From Hallella seregens ATCC 51272 (lineage in GTDB: Bacteria; Bacteroidota; Bacteroidia; Bacteroidales; Bacteroidaceae): a stretch of DNA of 64,000 nt. A program made the translations under genes and the position numbers. The stretch spans positions 1 to 64,000 of the forward strand of contig NZ_JADU01000015.1 in the NCBI RefSeq assembly GCF_000518545.1, written 5' to 3'. The notes beneath the pieces were generated by a model. The model did not search any database. It was not told the origin of the DNA and was given only the letters and a program-made list of their open reading frames with translations. Below, one piece after another: positions 51,645 through 60,592 of the stretch; position 1 is the stretch's first letter; each line of letters begins with the position of its first letter.

Positions 51645-52400
51645 ATGAAAAAAACGATGAAAAACAAATGGATGATTGGAGCTTTCGCACTCCTGAGTTT
51701 CTTCACCCTGTCGCTCACTTCCTGCGACGATGACGACAAGCCCACGGCCGTGGCCAACGTGACTTTCAGCGACGTGGAGGTGGGAAAAGAGAACTCGCGT
51801 GAGGCCATGGTGGGCAAGGACCTGCACGTGGAGTGCGGCATCAAGTCGGAAGCAAAGATTAAATCCATCGAGATGTCCCTCATCCAGAAGAACGGAACGG
51901 GTAGCGCCTACCGGATTTATACCGACGGCAAGTACGTGGGCGTGCTCAACACCAAGTTCCACGAGCACCTGGAGCTGTCGGCCGGACTGGCTGCCGGCAC
52001 CTACCACTTCACGCTGACGGTGACCGATGCCAACAATGCCAAGAAAGCTTACGAGACCGACGTAACGCTGAAAGCCGTGGATGCTAACGCCCCCAAGGTG
52101 GAGATTCTGAGCCCCAGCGCGTCGGCCAACAGCGGCGTGGCCGGCGGAAAGTTCACCGTGAAGGCCAAGCTCACGGTCAAGAGTGCCGTGAAAGGCATCG
52201 AGATTGAGTTCCACGGCGACAAGGAATACCCCATCAAGGTGGACGACTTTAACGGCAAGACGGGCAGCATTGACTTCGAGAAGGAGATCACCATTCCGGC
52301 CGAATGTGCAGCCGGCAAGTACCATGTGCACTTCACTGTAGAGGATGCCGACGGCCGCTCGACCACGGAAGAGTTCAAGGGTTTCAACATCACCAAGTAA
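51645..52400 (+). CDS. DUF4625-like lipoprotein, two-domain
   Basis: 251 residues, lipobox LSLTSCDDDD. Two beta-sandwich repeats (about 35-145 and 150-251), each with an AGxYHFTLTVTD or AGKYHVHFTVED strand pair and His residues (TKFHEHLEL). The family is linked to TonB receptor clusters in Bacteroidetes; His residues suggest metal contact. It lies 59 nt after the receptor. Confidence 0.8.
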   Translation: MKKTMKNKWMIGAFALLSFFTLSLTSCDDDDKPTAVANVTFSDVEVGKENSREAMVGKDLHVECGIKSEAKIKSIEMSLIQKNGTGSAYRIYTDGKYVGVLNTKFHEHLELSAGLAAGTYHFTLTVTDANNAKKAYETDVTLKAVDANAPKVEILSPSASANSGVAGGKFTVKAKLTVKSAVKGIEIEFHGDKEYPIKVDDFNGKTGSIDFEKEITIPAECAAGKYHVHFTVEDADGRSTTEEFKGFNITK

Positions 52401-52418
52401 CGCTCATCCGTCACACGC

Positions 52419-52901
52419 ATGATTCGAGTTGCCAACAAAGCCGTGTTCTCTCTCCTCGCCTTGCTCTCGCTCGCTGCCTGCAGCGGCGAGAACGAAGAGG
52501 AGAAAGACATGGAAAAGCCCGTCATCACCGACGCAGGAATCACTGCCAATCCCATCGACTGCCAGGTCTACAGGCGCGGCGACGTGATTCCTTTCCAGTA
52601 TGTATTCCAGGACAACAAGGCCCTGGGCAGTTACAACATCGAGATTCACAACAATTTCGACCACCATACCCACGGCACATCGGCCACCGACTGCCCGCTC
52701 GACGCCAAGAAAGCCCCCGTCAAGGCTTGGGTCTACAACCAGGACTTCAGCATCCCGGCCGGCACCAAGACTTTCACCGGCCGGCAGGACATCCGGATTC
52801 CGGCCGACATCGATGCCGGCGACTACCACTTCATGATTCGCCTGACCGATGCCACCGGATGGCAAGAACTCAAGGCCATGAGCATCAAGATTGTGGAATA
52901 G
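52419..52901 (+). CDS. DUF4625-like lipoprotein, single-domain
   Basis: 160 residues, lipobox LSLAACSG. One domain like the previous protein (ADIDAGDYHFMIRLTDATGW) with a His-rich loop NNFDHHTHGTSATDCP. Probably arose by duplication. It starts 18 nt after the two-domain gene. Confidence 0.8.
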   Translation: MIRVANKAVFSLLALLSLAACSGENEEEKDMEKPVITDAGITANPIDCQVYRRGDVIPFQYVFQDNKALGSYNIEIHNNFDHHTHGTSATDCPLDAKKAPVKAWVYNQDFSIPAGTKTFTGRQDIRIPADIDAGDYHFMIRLTDATGWQELKAMSIKIVE

Positions 52902-53010
52902 GGATACGCCGGAACCGGCCCCGCGGTTCAAAAAAAGGTGGTCTCGCCATGCAATAATCGGAGTTGCGGCGAGTTAAATAAGAACAGTTATCATTGACAA
53001 ACAACAAAAA

Positions 53011-53466
53011 ATGAAAAAAACAGTATTTGTAATCATCGCTTGCGCCGCTCTGACGGCTGCATGTAACAACGGCAAGAAAGCCTCCAACACTACCGACGCA
53101 CAGGCAGACACCACAGCCACCGCCGACTCTATCGTCTACGAGGGTGTGCTGCCCGCCGCCGACTGCGCCGGCATCCGCTATCGTCTGGCCGTGGCCAACG
53201 ACTCCACCCAGGGCTTCAGCCTCACAGAGAGCTACCTCAAGTCGGAAACCGAGGTGGAGAACACCTATGCCTATACCGGCAAACTGGAAGAGCAGAAAGC
53301 CACGGTAGGCGGCAAGGAGAACACCTACTACAAGCTGCCGATGGGTAAGAACGAGCCCACGACCAACTTCCTCGTGGTAAACGACTCTACCCTGCGCCTG
53401 GTGAACGACCAGCTGGAAGAGGCCGCCACCAAGGAATTGAACTACGACCTGAAGCTCGTCAAGTAA
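53011..53466 (+). CDS. NlpE-N-like lipoprotein
   Basis: 151 residues, lipobox ALTAACNN. The mature N-terminus YEGVLPAADCAGIRYRLAV resembles the NlpE N-terminal domain (usually CADCxGI), but the first Cys of the CxxC is replaced (AADC). It could sense or bind metals or envelope stress. No -7 box is evident just upstream, so it may belong to the preceding unit. A strong terminator follows. Confidence 0.7.
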   Translation: MKKTVFVIIACAALTAACNNGKKASNTTDAQADTTATADSIVYEGVLPAADCAGIRYRLAVANDSTQGFSLTESYLKSETEVENTYAYTGKLEEQKATVGGKENTYYKLPMGKNEPTTNFLVVNDSTLRLVNDQLEEAATKELNYDLKLVK

Positions 53467-53472
53467 TCCATA

Positions 53473-53515
53473 CGTGTCCCTGCAAACGCTTTGTTTGCAG
53501 GGACACGCGTTTTTT
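53473..53515 (+). terminator. Strong terminator after the NlpE-like gene
   Basis: A 15-bp stem (CGTGTCCCTGCAAAC with GTTTGCAGGGACACG), then CGTTTTTT. Confidence 0.9.
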
Positions 53516-53939
53516 AGCATCCCTCCCCCAGGTGCTGCATGATATAGTCCACCGTCTCCAGCCCGAGCCGACGCGGCGACCGCGGAGCCCCCGACAGTCC
53601 GTGGGCACGCAGTTGCACCAGTGTGAGTGCGGGTGAAGACAGTTCTTTGAGTAGCCCGTAGCGTACATAACGGCACTGTTCACGGCGGGCCAGCCAGTCG
53701 TCATAGTAGGCTTGGGAAATAAAATAGGCGCCGTCGTCCACCGTTTCCTCAAAGCGCATGTCCACTTGCTCCACCTCCATCATGAACGTGAGGCGGCTTT
53801 CGGGAGCCGTGGCATAAAGAAACAGCAGGTCGCCCAAGGCATAGCGGTGGCGCATGCCCCAGTCGATGAAGCCATGGTCACGGATGAAATCGGCCACGCG
53901 GTACTGCTTGTGATTGTAAGCTCTAATCCAGTAAGTCAT
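53514..53939 (-). CDS. EVE/PUA-like domain protein
   Basis: 141 residues (MTYWIRAYNHKQYRVADFIR, then FIDWGMRHRYALGDLLFLYAT), resembling the EVE/PUA fold that binds modified bases. The longer in-frame reading upstream overlaps the M15 peptidase and is Arg-rich, so it is a shadow; ATG 53939 was chosen. It follows the M15 gene by 83 nt. Function unknown. Confidence 0.75.
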   Translation of the reverse strand: MTYWIRAYNHKQYRVADFIRDHGFIDWGMRHRYALGDLLFLYATAPESRLTFMMEVEQVDMRFEETVDDGAYFISQAYYDDWLARREQCRYVRYGLLKELSSPALTLVQLRAHGLSGAPRSPRRLGLETVDYIMQHLGEGC

Positions 53940-54022
53940 CTCTTTTTGCGTATTCCGGCAGTGCGCCAAGCCCAAGCCGTTTGTCCAAATCCTCTTTTTA
54001 CAGTCAGCCGGAGGGGGCGGTG

Positions 54023-54739
54023 TTACTTCTCGAAGTGCTGATAGTCTTTCACCGTACACCATGCCCCACCCCATTTGAAGCCGTGCTGCACGAAGAGCCG
54101 GTAGGCCAGGTCGTGGCGATCTATCTTGTAAGGAAAGGTGGCCGAGCGGTCGCAGTAGGCCCGGGCCGTGGCGGGCTGCACGATGATACGGTCTCCGCGC
54201 TGGCGCACACAAGGGTTGTAGAGCGTGTTCAGGTCTACGGCCATGCCGCGGGCGTGGGCCGAAAGCCGCTTCGCGCCCTTGACCACACGATAGCAGAAAC
54301 AGCTGGAGTTGTTGGCTCGCATAGACCGTTCGTCGTCGGCCCCGAAGTCGTCGATAAGCCGCAGACTGTGAATGGGGTACCGTTGCCGGTAGAGTTCGTG
54401 GAAGATGGCCAGCAGGTCGTCGGCAATGGCCCGGTTGCACACCAGTTCTCCCATCCGCACCCGGCCGTCCACATCATAGTGGATCACCCGCAGATAGCGC
54501 AGCTCCGACCGCGCCACGGAGCAGTCTTCCGGGTACGAATAGCCCCTCATGCGTGCAAAAACACCGTCGGGCAAAGGCTCCTGCGAGAACCAATGGGACT
54601 CGCCGGCACGCTTCACCGCCTCGGCCGTGACCACTCTGCCCGCCTTCCATTCGGGGCTGGCGGTTTGTGCCCGACAGCCCGGAGCCATCACCGCAAGGGC
54701 CGCCAGGCACCCGCAAAAACGTTTGAACAGCTGTTGCAT
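54023..54739 (-). CDS. M15-type D,D-peptidase-like protein
   Basis: 238 residues with a signal peptide (MQQLFKRFCGCLAALAVMAPGCRAQ). Metal-site motifs: SAHARGMAVDLN (His and Asp) and KDYQHFE (His), as in the M15 VanX/VanY-like peptidases (extended family, often DUF-annotated). Probably acts on peptidoglycan in the periplasm. The start at 54739 follows the promoter at 54767-54774; longer readings run through the 22-bp array. Confidence 0.87.
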   Translation of the reverse strand: MQQLFKRFCGCLAALAVMAPGCRAQTASPEWKAGRVVTAEAVKRAGESHWFSQEPLPDGVFARMRGYSYPEDCSVARSELRYLRVIHYDVDGRVRMGELVCNRAIADDLLAIFHELYRQRYPIHSLRLIDDFGADDERSMRANNSSCFCYRVVKGAKRLSAHARGMAVDLNTLYNPCVRQRGDRIIVQPATARAYCDRSATFPYKIDRHDLAYRLFVQHGFKWGGAWCTVKDYQHFEK

Positions 54740-54766
54740 ACCATTTTGAAAAAGGGTTTCCGCACG

Positions 54767-54774
54767 CAAAGGTA
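54767..54774 (-). promoter_or_regulatory. -7 box TACCTTTG for the M15 gene
   Basis: TAnnTTTG match on the minus strand 28 nt upstream of the start. Confidence 0.6.
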
Positions 54775-54835
54775 GTGCTTTTCTTCCAGCCATCGGCCAC
54801 CGAACGCCATAAATCAGAGGAACCGTGAGCGGCAG

Positions 54836-54932
54836 CAGGGACAGGAATCGACATAAACAGGGACAGGAATCGACATAAACAGGGATGTGGATCTGCATAA
54901 AAAGGACCGGAAATCATCATAAACAAGGATAG
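54836..54932. repeat. 22-bp tandem array, locus E (different unit)
   Basis: Units begin at 54836, 54858, 54880 and 54902, plus a partial one. The first two are identical (CAGGGACAGGAATCGACATAAA-type unit) and the others diverge; all end CATAAA. It shares the 22-bp period but not the sequence of loci A-D. It lies between the M15 promoter and the hemG promoter. Confidence 0.92.
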
Positions 54933-54952
54933 CCAGAGTCCTGTCTTTCAAC

Positions 54953-54960
54953 TACCTTTG
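54953..54960 (+). promoter_or_regulatory. -7 box TACCTTTG for the hemG-type gene
   Basis: TAnnTTTG match 150 nt before the chosen start, so the leader is long. Confidence 0.55.
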
Positions 54961-55109
54961 CACCCGAACCATGCGTTCTTGCCCCAGGCACGGCACCGGC
55001 TCCAAAGCCCAATGGGCAGACCTCCGCGCGGTGCTGCCTACAAAAAACAAGATGAATTTCATCGGGAAATGCCATCAATGCGAACAAAAAAGTACCCGAA
55101 ACCCTTTTC

Positions 55110-56474
55110 ATGAAACGAGATACCATCGTGATAGGAGCCGGCATTACCGGCCTGACCTGCGCCTTCCAGCTGAGGCGCAAGGGCGTGGACGTAGCTGTGC
55201 TGGAGCGTCAGAATCGGGTGGGCGGCCAGATAAACACCCATCGTGTAGACGGTTTCACCTTTGAGAGCGGGCCCAACACGGGTGTGGTGAAACATGCCGA
55301 GGTGGCCGAACTCTTCGAGCAATTGGGGCAGAACTGCCGTATGGAGACGGCCCGCGAGTCGAGCAAACGGCGGCTTGTCTGGAAAGGAGACCGCTTCCAC
55401 GAACTGCCCTCGTCGCTGGCCGGCGCACTGGCCACGCCGCTTTTCAGCTGGAGCGACAAGCTGCGCATCCTGGGAGAGCCCTGGCGACACAAGGGAACCG
55501 ACCCGAACGAGTCGGTGGGAAGTCTGGCCGAAAGGCGGTTGGGCAAGTCGTATGTGGACTATGCCGTAGACCCGTTTCTCTCTGGTGTCTATGCGGGCGA
55601 CCCTTACCGGCTGCCCACGCGCCTGGCCCTGCCCCGGCTTTACCGGCTGGAACAGTGCTACGGATCGTTCATTCGCGGTGCCCTGGCCAAGGCGCGACAG
55701 CCCAAAACCGAGCGCGACCGCAAGGCCACGAAGAAAGTTTTCTCGGCCCGAGGCGGCTTCGGCACACTCACTGAAGCCCTTGCCACAGCCATCGGCAGCG
55801 ACCGCATCATCACGTCGGCCCGCCACATTGTCGTGAAACCGACGGCCGAAGGCTGGCGCGTGACCTATGAGCACAACGGCGAACACTGCGAACTCACGGC
55901 GCGGCGAGTGGTTACCACCTGCGGGGCCTACGCCCTGCCCCACCTGCTGCCCTTTGTAGACGGCGAGACAATGGGCCGTCTGAGCCATCTCTATTACGCC
56001 CCCGTGGTGCAGTTGGGAGTGGGGCTGCGCCAGACAGGCGGGGTCGATTGGCCCGCTTTCGGCGGACTGGTGCCCTCGTGCGAACGGCAGCAGGTGTTGG
56101 GAATACTCTTCCCTTCGGCCTGCTTCGACGGGCGGGCCCCTGAGGGCGGGGCGGTCATGTCCTGTTTTCTGGGCGGTGTACGCCACCCGGACATGCTGCG
56201 CATGACCGACGACGAACTGACACAGCTGACCAACCGCACGCTCCACGACATGCTGAAATACCCGGCCGGCACCGAGGCCAGCCGCGTGTGCGTCTTCCGT
56301 CACGAGCGTGCCATCCCGCAATACGAGCTGTCCACCGACGACCGGCTGGCCGCCGTGGCCCGGCTGCGCGAGCAGTTTCCCACGCTGACCATCGCCGGAA
56401 ACCTACGCGACGGCATCGGCATCGGCGACCGAATCAAGCAGGGCTTCGACATTGCCAACGACGAACGGGCCTGA
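55110..56474 (+). CDS. hemY: Protoporphyrinogen oxidase (HemY/HemG oxygenase type)
   Basis: 454 residues with an N-terminal FAD motif (TIVIGAGITGLTCAFQL) and ERQNRVGGQ, typical of the FAD-dependent protoporphyrinogen oxidase family. C-terminal region YPTLTIAGNLRDGIGIGD matches the second FAD motif. It makes protoporphyrin IX in heme synthesis. No other heme genes are in the window. Confidence 0.9.
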   Translation: MKRDTIVIGAGITGLTCAFQLRRKGVDVAVLERQNRVGGQINTHRVDGFTFESGPNTGVVKHAEVAELFEQLGQNCRMETARESSKRRLVWKGDRFHELPSSLAGALATPLFSWSDKLRILGEPWRHKGTDPNESVGSLAERRLGKSYVDYAVDPFLSGVYAGDPYRLPTRLALPRLYRLEQCYGSFIRGALAKARQPKTERDRKATKKVFSARGGFGTLTEALATAIGSDRIITSARHIVVKPTAEGWRVTYEHNGEHCELTARRVVTTCGAYALPHLLPFVDGETMGRLSHLYYAPVVQLGVGLRQTGGVDWPAFGGLVPSCERQQVLGILFPSACFDGRAPEGGAVMSCFLGGVRHPDMLRMTDDELTQLTNRTLHDMLKYPAGTEASRVCVFRHERAIPQYELSTDDRLAAVARLREQFPTLTIAGNLRDGIGIGDRIKQGFDIANDERA

Positions 56475-56581
56475 CACTGACGCCCACACAGCACGGCTCC
56501 AACCGCTCATGCACGGGCCGACACCCACCTTCCATCACGCAAACAGGCCCGCCATCCATGGCGGGCCTATCTCTTAAACCG

Positions 56582-56652
56582 TTGGGATACCAGGACTCGA
56601 ACCTGGAATGACAGGACCAGAATCTGTAGTGTTACCATTACACCATATCCCA
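56582..56652 (-). tRNA. tRNA-Gln (CTG)
   Basis: Minus-strand cloverleaf: acceptor TGGGATA/TATCCCA, anticodon loop TTCTGGT (anticodon CTG), T-arm CCAGG-TTCGAGT-CCTGG. The anticodon stem ACAGA/CCTGT has an A-C mismatch at 31-39. CCA is not encoded. Length 71 nt. Confidence 0.9.
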
Positions 56653-56685
56653 ATGTCTGTTGCAATCGCTTTCGTATTGCGGTTG

Positions 56686-56693
56686 CAAAGGTA
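56686..56693 (-). promoter_or_regulatory. -7 box TACCTTTG for tRNA-Gln
   Basis: TAnnTTTG match on the minus strand 34 nt upstream of the tRNA. Confidence 0.6.
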
Positions 56694-56821
56694 CGGCTTT
56701 TTTCTGAACCTCCAAAACTTTGGCCCATTTTTTTGCAAGAAAAATGGGTCACGACCCCTTTTTCACCCGTTTGCCTGACCGCCGGGCACGGCAGGAGACA
56801 CTTCCTAAAAATTCCAAATAA

Positions 56822-56859
56822 TACGCCGAAAGGTGCTCCTTTTCCACAAAATCGGCGTA
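56822..56859. promoter_or_regulatory. Inverted repeat at the rsfS-ftsH promoter
   Basis: TACGCCGA (56822-56829) and TCGGCGTA (56852-56859) form an 8-bp inverted repeat. Its right arm runs into the -7 box. It may be an operator for the rsfS-ftsH unit. Confidence 0.4.
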
Positions 56860-56865
56860 CCTTTG
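56858..56865 (+). promoter_or_regulatory. -7 box TACCTTTG for rsfS-ftsH-cdsA
   Basis: TAnnTTTG match about 95 nt before rsfS. Confidence 0.6.
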
Positions 56866-56959
56866 CCACCGATTACCGGTTATACATTAATAAGGTACAG
56901 CAAACAAAGTAAACCATACCGGGCATATCGCCCGCGGTATGCCTCATTCACGATTATCC

Positions 56960-57319
56960 ATGACAGAATCAACAAAGCTCGTAGAGACCATTACCCAAGG
57001 AATTCAAGAAAAGAAAGGACAGGACATTGTTGTCGTAGACTTGAGCCCGATAGACGGTGCTATCGCCCGTTATTTCGTTATTTGCCAAGGCAACTCGCCC
57101 TCGCAGGTCGAGGCTATAGCCGAGTCGGTGGGCGACTTTTGCCGCAAACAGATGGGTGAGAAGCCCGTTGGGGTGAACGGATTGGGCAACAATCAGTGGG
57201 TGGCCATCGACTTTGTGGACGTGCTGGTGCACATCTTTCAGCCCGAGGTGCGCGCTTTCTACAACCTCGAAGACCTGTGGGAAGATGCTAAATTAACTAA
57301 AATCCCGAACATCGACTGA
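56960..57319 (+). CDS. rsfS: Ribosome silencing factor RsfS
   Basis: 119 residues. Signature region VVVDLSPIDGAIARYFVICQG, then SVGDFCRKQMGEKP and WVAIDFVDVLVHIF. It binds ribosomal protein L14 and keeps subunits apart in starvation. ATG 56960 was chosen; an upstream Met adds only seven residues. ftsH follows 57 nt downstream. Confidence 0.93.
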   Translation: MTESTKLVETITQGIQEKKGQDIVVVDLSPIDGAIARYFVICQGNSPSQVEAIAESVGDFCRKQMGEKPVGVNGLGNNQWVAIDFVDVLVHIFQPEVRAFYNLEDLWEDAKLTKIPNID

Positions 57320-57376
57320 CCTTTGGCACATCGTTTGATAGCCAGCAAGATGATGTAACCATACAACATTCCAACG

Positions 57377-59425
57377 ATGGACAACAACAAAAGACCATTC
57401 CCCAACAACAACGACAATCAGCCGAAGATGCCCCGATTCAACATGAACTGGATTTACATCATCATCGCGATTGCCCTGGCCGCCCTGCTTTTTACGGGTG
57501 GCGGAGAGTCACTTGCCAAGGGTTCGGGCGCAAGCCGGGAAGCCCAGTACACCGATTTCAAGCAATACGTGGAAAAAGGCTACGCGCAGCGCGTCGTCGT
57601 GAACAAGACCGACAACACGCTTCGCATGTATGTCAAGCCCAAATATATCCGCAATGTCTTCCACATGTCGGCCCAGCAGGTGGGCAGCAATCCCTATGTG
57701 AGCGTGCAGTTCGGCTCGGTGGACGAGCTGGAACGCTATCTCACCGAGGCGCAGCAAAAGGGCCGTCTGGCCAGTTTCAGCTACAACAATGAGAAGGGCA
57801 ACGACTTCACGGCCCTGCTCATCAACCTTTCCCCGCTCATCATTCTCTTTGCCCTGCTCTGGTTTTGGGGCCGCCGCATGGGCGGTGCAGCCGGTGGTGG
57901 CGGCGTGTTCAGCGTGGGAAAGAGCAAGGCCAAGCTCTACGAAAAGGCCGGCGAACTGGGCGTCACGTTCAAGGATGTGGCCGGACAGGAGGGCGCCAAG
58001 CAGGAAGTACAGGAGATTGTGGAGTTTTTGAAGAGTCCGCAGAAGTACACCGACTTGGGCGGAAAGATACCCACCGGCGCCCTGCTCATCGGCCCCCCGG
58101 GTACGGGCAAGACGCTGCTGGCCAAGGCTGTGGCCGGCGAAGCCGGCGTGCCTTTCTTCTCGATGTCGGGTTCCGACTTCGTTGAAATGTTCGTCGGCGT
58201 GGGCGCGAGCCGCGTGCGCGACGTGTTCTCGCAGGCCAAGCAAAAGGCTCCCTGCATCATCTTCATCGACGAAATAGACGCCGTGGGCCGCGCCCGCTCC
58301 AAAAATCCGGCCATGGGAGGCAACGACGAGCGCGAGAACACGCTCAACGCCCTGCTCACCGAGATGGACGGATTCGGCACCAATTCGGGCGTCATCGTGC
58401 TGGCAGCCACCAACCGGGTCGACATGCTCGACCAAGCCCTGCTGCGTGCCGGCCGCTTCGACAGGCAGATTCACGTGGACCTGCCCGACCTGGCCGAGCG
58501 CAAAGCCATCTTCCAAGTGCACCTCAAACCGCTGAAGACCGACGAGAGCCTCGACATCGACTACCTGTCGCGACAGACTCCGGGCTTCTCGGGCGCCGAC
58601 ATAGCCAACGTGTGCAACGAAGCAGCCCTCATCGCCGCACGCCACGACAAGAAGTCCGTTTCCAAGCAGGACTTCCTCGATGCCGTGGACCGCATCATCG
58701 GCGGACTGGAGAAAAAGACCAAGGTCATGACCGCAGAGGAGAAGCGCAGCATCGCCATACACGAGGCCGGACACGCTACCATCAGCTGGTTCTGCCAGCA
58801 CGCCAACCCGCTGGTCAAGGTCACCATCGTGCCCCGAGGCCAGGCTCTCGGCGCCGCCTGGTACCTGCCCGAGGAGCGCGTCATCACCACCAAGGACGAA
58901 ATGCTCGACGAAATGTGCGCCATCCTGGGCGGCAGGGCCGCCGAAGACCTCTTCATCGGCCGCATTTCCACCGGCGCCATGAACGACCTGGAGCGCGCCA
59001 CGAAGAGCGCTTACGGCATGGTTGCCTATGCGGGCATGAGCGACAAGCTGCCCAATATCTGCTACTACAACAACCAGGAATACCAGTTCCAACGCCCCTA
59101 CAGCGAGACCACGGCCAAGGTGATGGACGACGAGGTGCTGCGAATCATCAACGAAGAGTACGCCCGCGCCAAGCAAATCCTCACCGAGCACCAGGAGGGA
59201 CACCGACGGCTGGCCGAGCTGCTCTACACCAAAGAGGTGATCTACGCCGAGGATGTGGAGCAAATCTTCGGCAAACGCCCCTGGGTGAGCCGCACCGAAG
59301 AGCTGCTGCGCGAGAACAAAGCCCTGGAAGAGGCCAAGGATAAGGCCGAGGAGCCGCGGCTGGAAGACATGCCCGAATCCGTGCGCCAAGCCCAGGCCGA
59401 GCACGAGGCGTCCACACAACAGTAA
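57377..59425 (+). CDS. ftsH: ATP-dependent zinc metalloprotease FtsH
   Basis: 682 residues. Two N-terminal transmembrane helices flank a periplasmic part (about 40-145). AAA+ domain: Walker A GPPGTGKT, Walker [12 protein letters not shown], then the second region of homology. The zinc motif HEAGH lies in the C-terminal protease domain. It degrades membrane and some soluble proteins. It is co-transcribed with rsfS and probably cdsA. Confidence 0.97.
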   Translation: MDNNKRPFPNNNDNQPKMPRFNMNWIYIIIAIALAALLFTGGGESLAKGSGASREAQYTDFKQYVEKGYAQRVVVNKTDNTLRMYVKPKYIRNVFHMSAQQVGSNPYVSVQFGSVDELERYLTEAQQKGRLASFSYNNEKGNDFTALLINLSPLIILFALLWFWGRRMGGAAGGGGVFSVGKSKAKLYEKAGELGVTFKDVAGQEGAKQEVQEIVEFLKSPQKYTDLGGKIPTGALLIGPPGTGKTLLAKAVAGEAGVPFFSMSGSDFVEMFVGVGASRVRDVFSQAKQKAPCIIFIDEIDAVGRARSKNPAMGGNDERENTLNALLTEMDGFGTNSGVIVLAATNRVDMLDQALLRAGRFDRQIHVDLPDLAERKAIFQVHLKPLKTDESLDIDYLSRQTPGFSGADIANVCNEAALIAARHDKKSVSKQDFLDAVDRIIGGLEKKTKVMTAEEKRSIAIHEAGHATISWFCQHANPLVKVTIVPRGQALGAAWYLPEERVITTKDEMLDEMCAILGGRAAEDLFIGRISTGAMNDLERATKSAYGMVAYAGMSDKLPNICYYNNQEYQFQRPYSETTAKVMDDEVLRIINEEYARAKQILTEHQEGHRRLAELLYTKEVIYAEDVEQIFGKRPWVSRTEELLRENKALEEAKDKAEEPRLEDMPESVRQAQAEHEASTQQ

Positions 59426-59433
59426 AGCCAAGA

Positions 59434-59473
59434 GCCTCTCCCCGCCCCCTCGCCGAGGGGAGCCGGGAGAGGC
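59434..59473 (+). promoter_or_regulatory. Large GC-rich hairpin between ftsH and cdsA
   Basis: Outer stem GCCTCTCCC/GGGAGAGGC and inner CCCCTC/GAGGGG. No T-run follows, so it may be a processing or stability element, or an attenuator. Confidence 0.5.
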
Positions 59474-59490
59474 CTTAAACGTATAACACA

Positions 59491-60363
59491 ATGACAGCCA
59501 AGCAGAAAAATCTCGTCGTAAGAACCATTACCGGCATCTTGTTCGTCGCCATCATGGTGGCAGGTTTTCTCAATCCCCGGGCCATGACGGCACTCTTCGC
59601 CCTCATCACCGGCCTTACCCTGTGGGAATACACGGGGCTGGTGAACGACCGCGTGCCCGAAGTGCAGGTCAACCGCTTCATTTCCACCGTGGCCGGAGTC
59701 TATCTCTTCGTGGCCGTGGCGGGCTGGCGCACGGGCCTGGTGAGCAACTTCATCGTGATGGTGCCCTATGTGCTCACCGTCATCTACCTGTTTGTCAGCG
59801 AGCTCTATACGGGCAACAAGAACGCCGTGCACGACTGGGCCTACACCATGCTCGGGCAGATGTACATCGCCCTGCCTTTCTCGCTCATCAACATTCTGGC
59901 TTTCGAGGTGGCCCCCGACGGCAGCGGCGTGCACTTCGACACCCTGCTGCCGCTGAGCGTCTTCGTCTTTCTCTGGGCCAACGACACCGGCGCCTACTGC
60001 TCCGGCTCGCTACTGGGCCGCCACAAGCTCTTTCCCCGCATCTCCCCGGGCAAGTCGTGGGAGGGCAGCATCGGCGGCGGCATCCTCGTGCTCATCGTAG
60101 CCGGCGTGACGGGCTGGCTGGCAGGGCAGGGCCCCGAGCCCCACACGCTGGGCATCGTAGGCTGGATGGGGCTGGGCTTGGTGGTGGTGTTCTTCGGCAC
60201 CTGGGGCGACTTGGTGGAGAGTTTATTCAAGCGCACGCTCGGCGTCAAGGACAGCGGCAGCATCCTGCCCGGCCACGGCGGCATGCTCGACCGCTTTGAT
60301 TCCTCGCTCATGGCCATTCCCGCGGCCGTGGTCTACCTGTACACGCTCACGCAGTTTGCCTGA
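59491..60363 (+). CDS. cdsA: Phosphatidate cytidylyltransferase
   Basis: 290 residues, about eight transmembrane segments. The C-terminal signature GDLVESLFKRTLGVKDSG, then LPGHGGMLDRFDS, identifies CDP-diglyceride synthase of phospholipid synthesis. The adjacent LWANDTGAYCSG and PRISPGKSWEG motifs also fit. Confidence 0.95.
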   Translation: MTAKQKNLVVRTITGILFVAIMVAGFLNPRAMTALFALITGLTLWEYTGLVNDRVPEVQVNRFISTVAGVYLFVAVAGWRTGLVSNFIVMVPYVLTVIYLFVSELYTGNKNAVHDWAYTMLGQMYIALPFSLINILAFEVAPDGSGVHFDTLLPLSVFVFLWANDTGAYCSGSLLGRHKLFPRISPGKSWEGSIGGGILVLIVAGVTGWLAGQGPEPHTLGIVGWMGLGLVVVFFGTWGDLVESLFKRTLGVKDSGSILPGHGGMLDRFDSSLMAIPAAVVYLYTLTQFA

Positions 60364-60422
60364 GCCAGACGGGCCGCCACCGTGCGGCGCGCCACACTTG
60401 GCGGCTTCATGGGCCCGCCATC

Positions 60423-60521
60423 ACGGCGTAATCGCATCGCCGCCACGCCGTAATCGCCGCGCCTTTGCGGCGCAATCGCACCGCCGTTACGGCGTTATCG
60501 CCAGGCCATTACGGCGTTGTC
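60423..60521. repeat. 22-bp tandem array, locus D (4.5 units)
   Basis: ATCGC recurs at 60431, 60453, 60475 and 60497, exactly 22 bp apart, with units at 60423, 60445, 60467, 60489 and a partial one at 60511. Units match locus A (CACGGCGTAATCGC-type). It lies between the cdsA stop and the bidirectional terminator. Confidence 0.9.
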
Positions 60522-60528
60522 AAAATGC

Positions 60529-60565
60529 AAGAAGGCGTTTCCCTATTTGCGGGAAACGCCTTCTT
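60529..60565. terminator. Bidirectional terminator between cdsA and lpxB
   Basis: A perfect 15-bp stem (AAGAAGGCGTTTCCC with GGGAAACGCCTTCTT) and a 7-nt loop, located between the convergent genes. Confidence 0.85.
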
Positions 60566-60592
60566 CGTTGATTGTCAGCCTGTTGCCTCTTC

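Noticed and set aside
54971..55264. Frame between the hemY promoter and hemY
   Set aside because: It starts next to the transcription start but becomes Arg/His-rich within hemY in another frame; no independent evidence.
57509..59491. 660-codon minus-strand frame opposite ftsH
   Set aside because: Shadow of the unmistakable ftsH gene.
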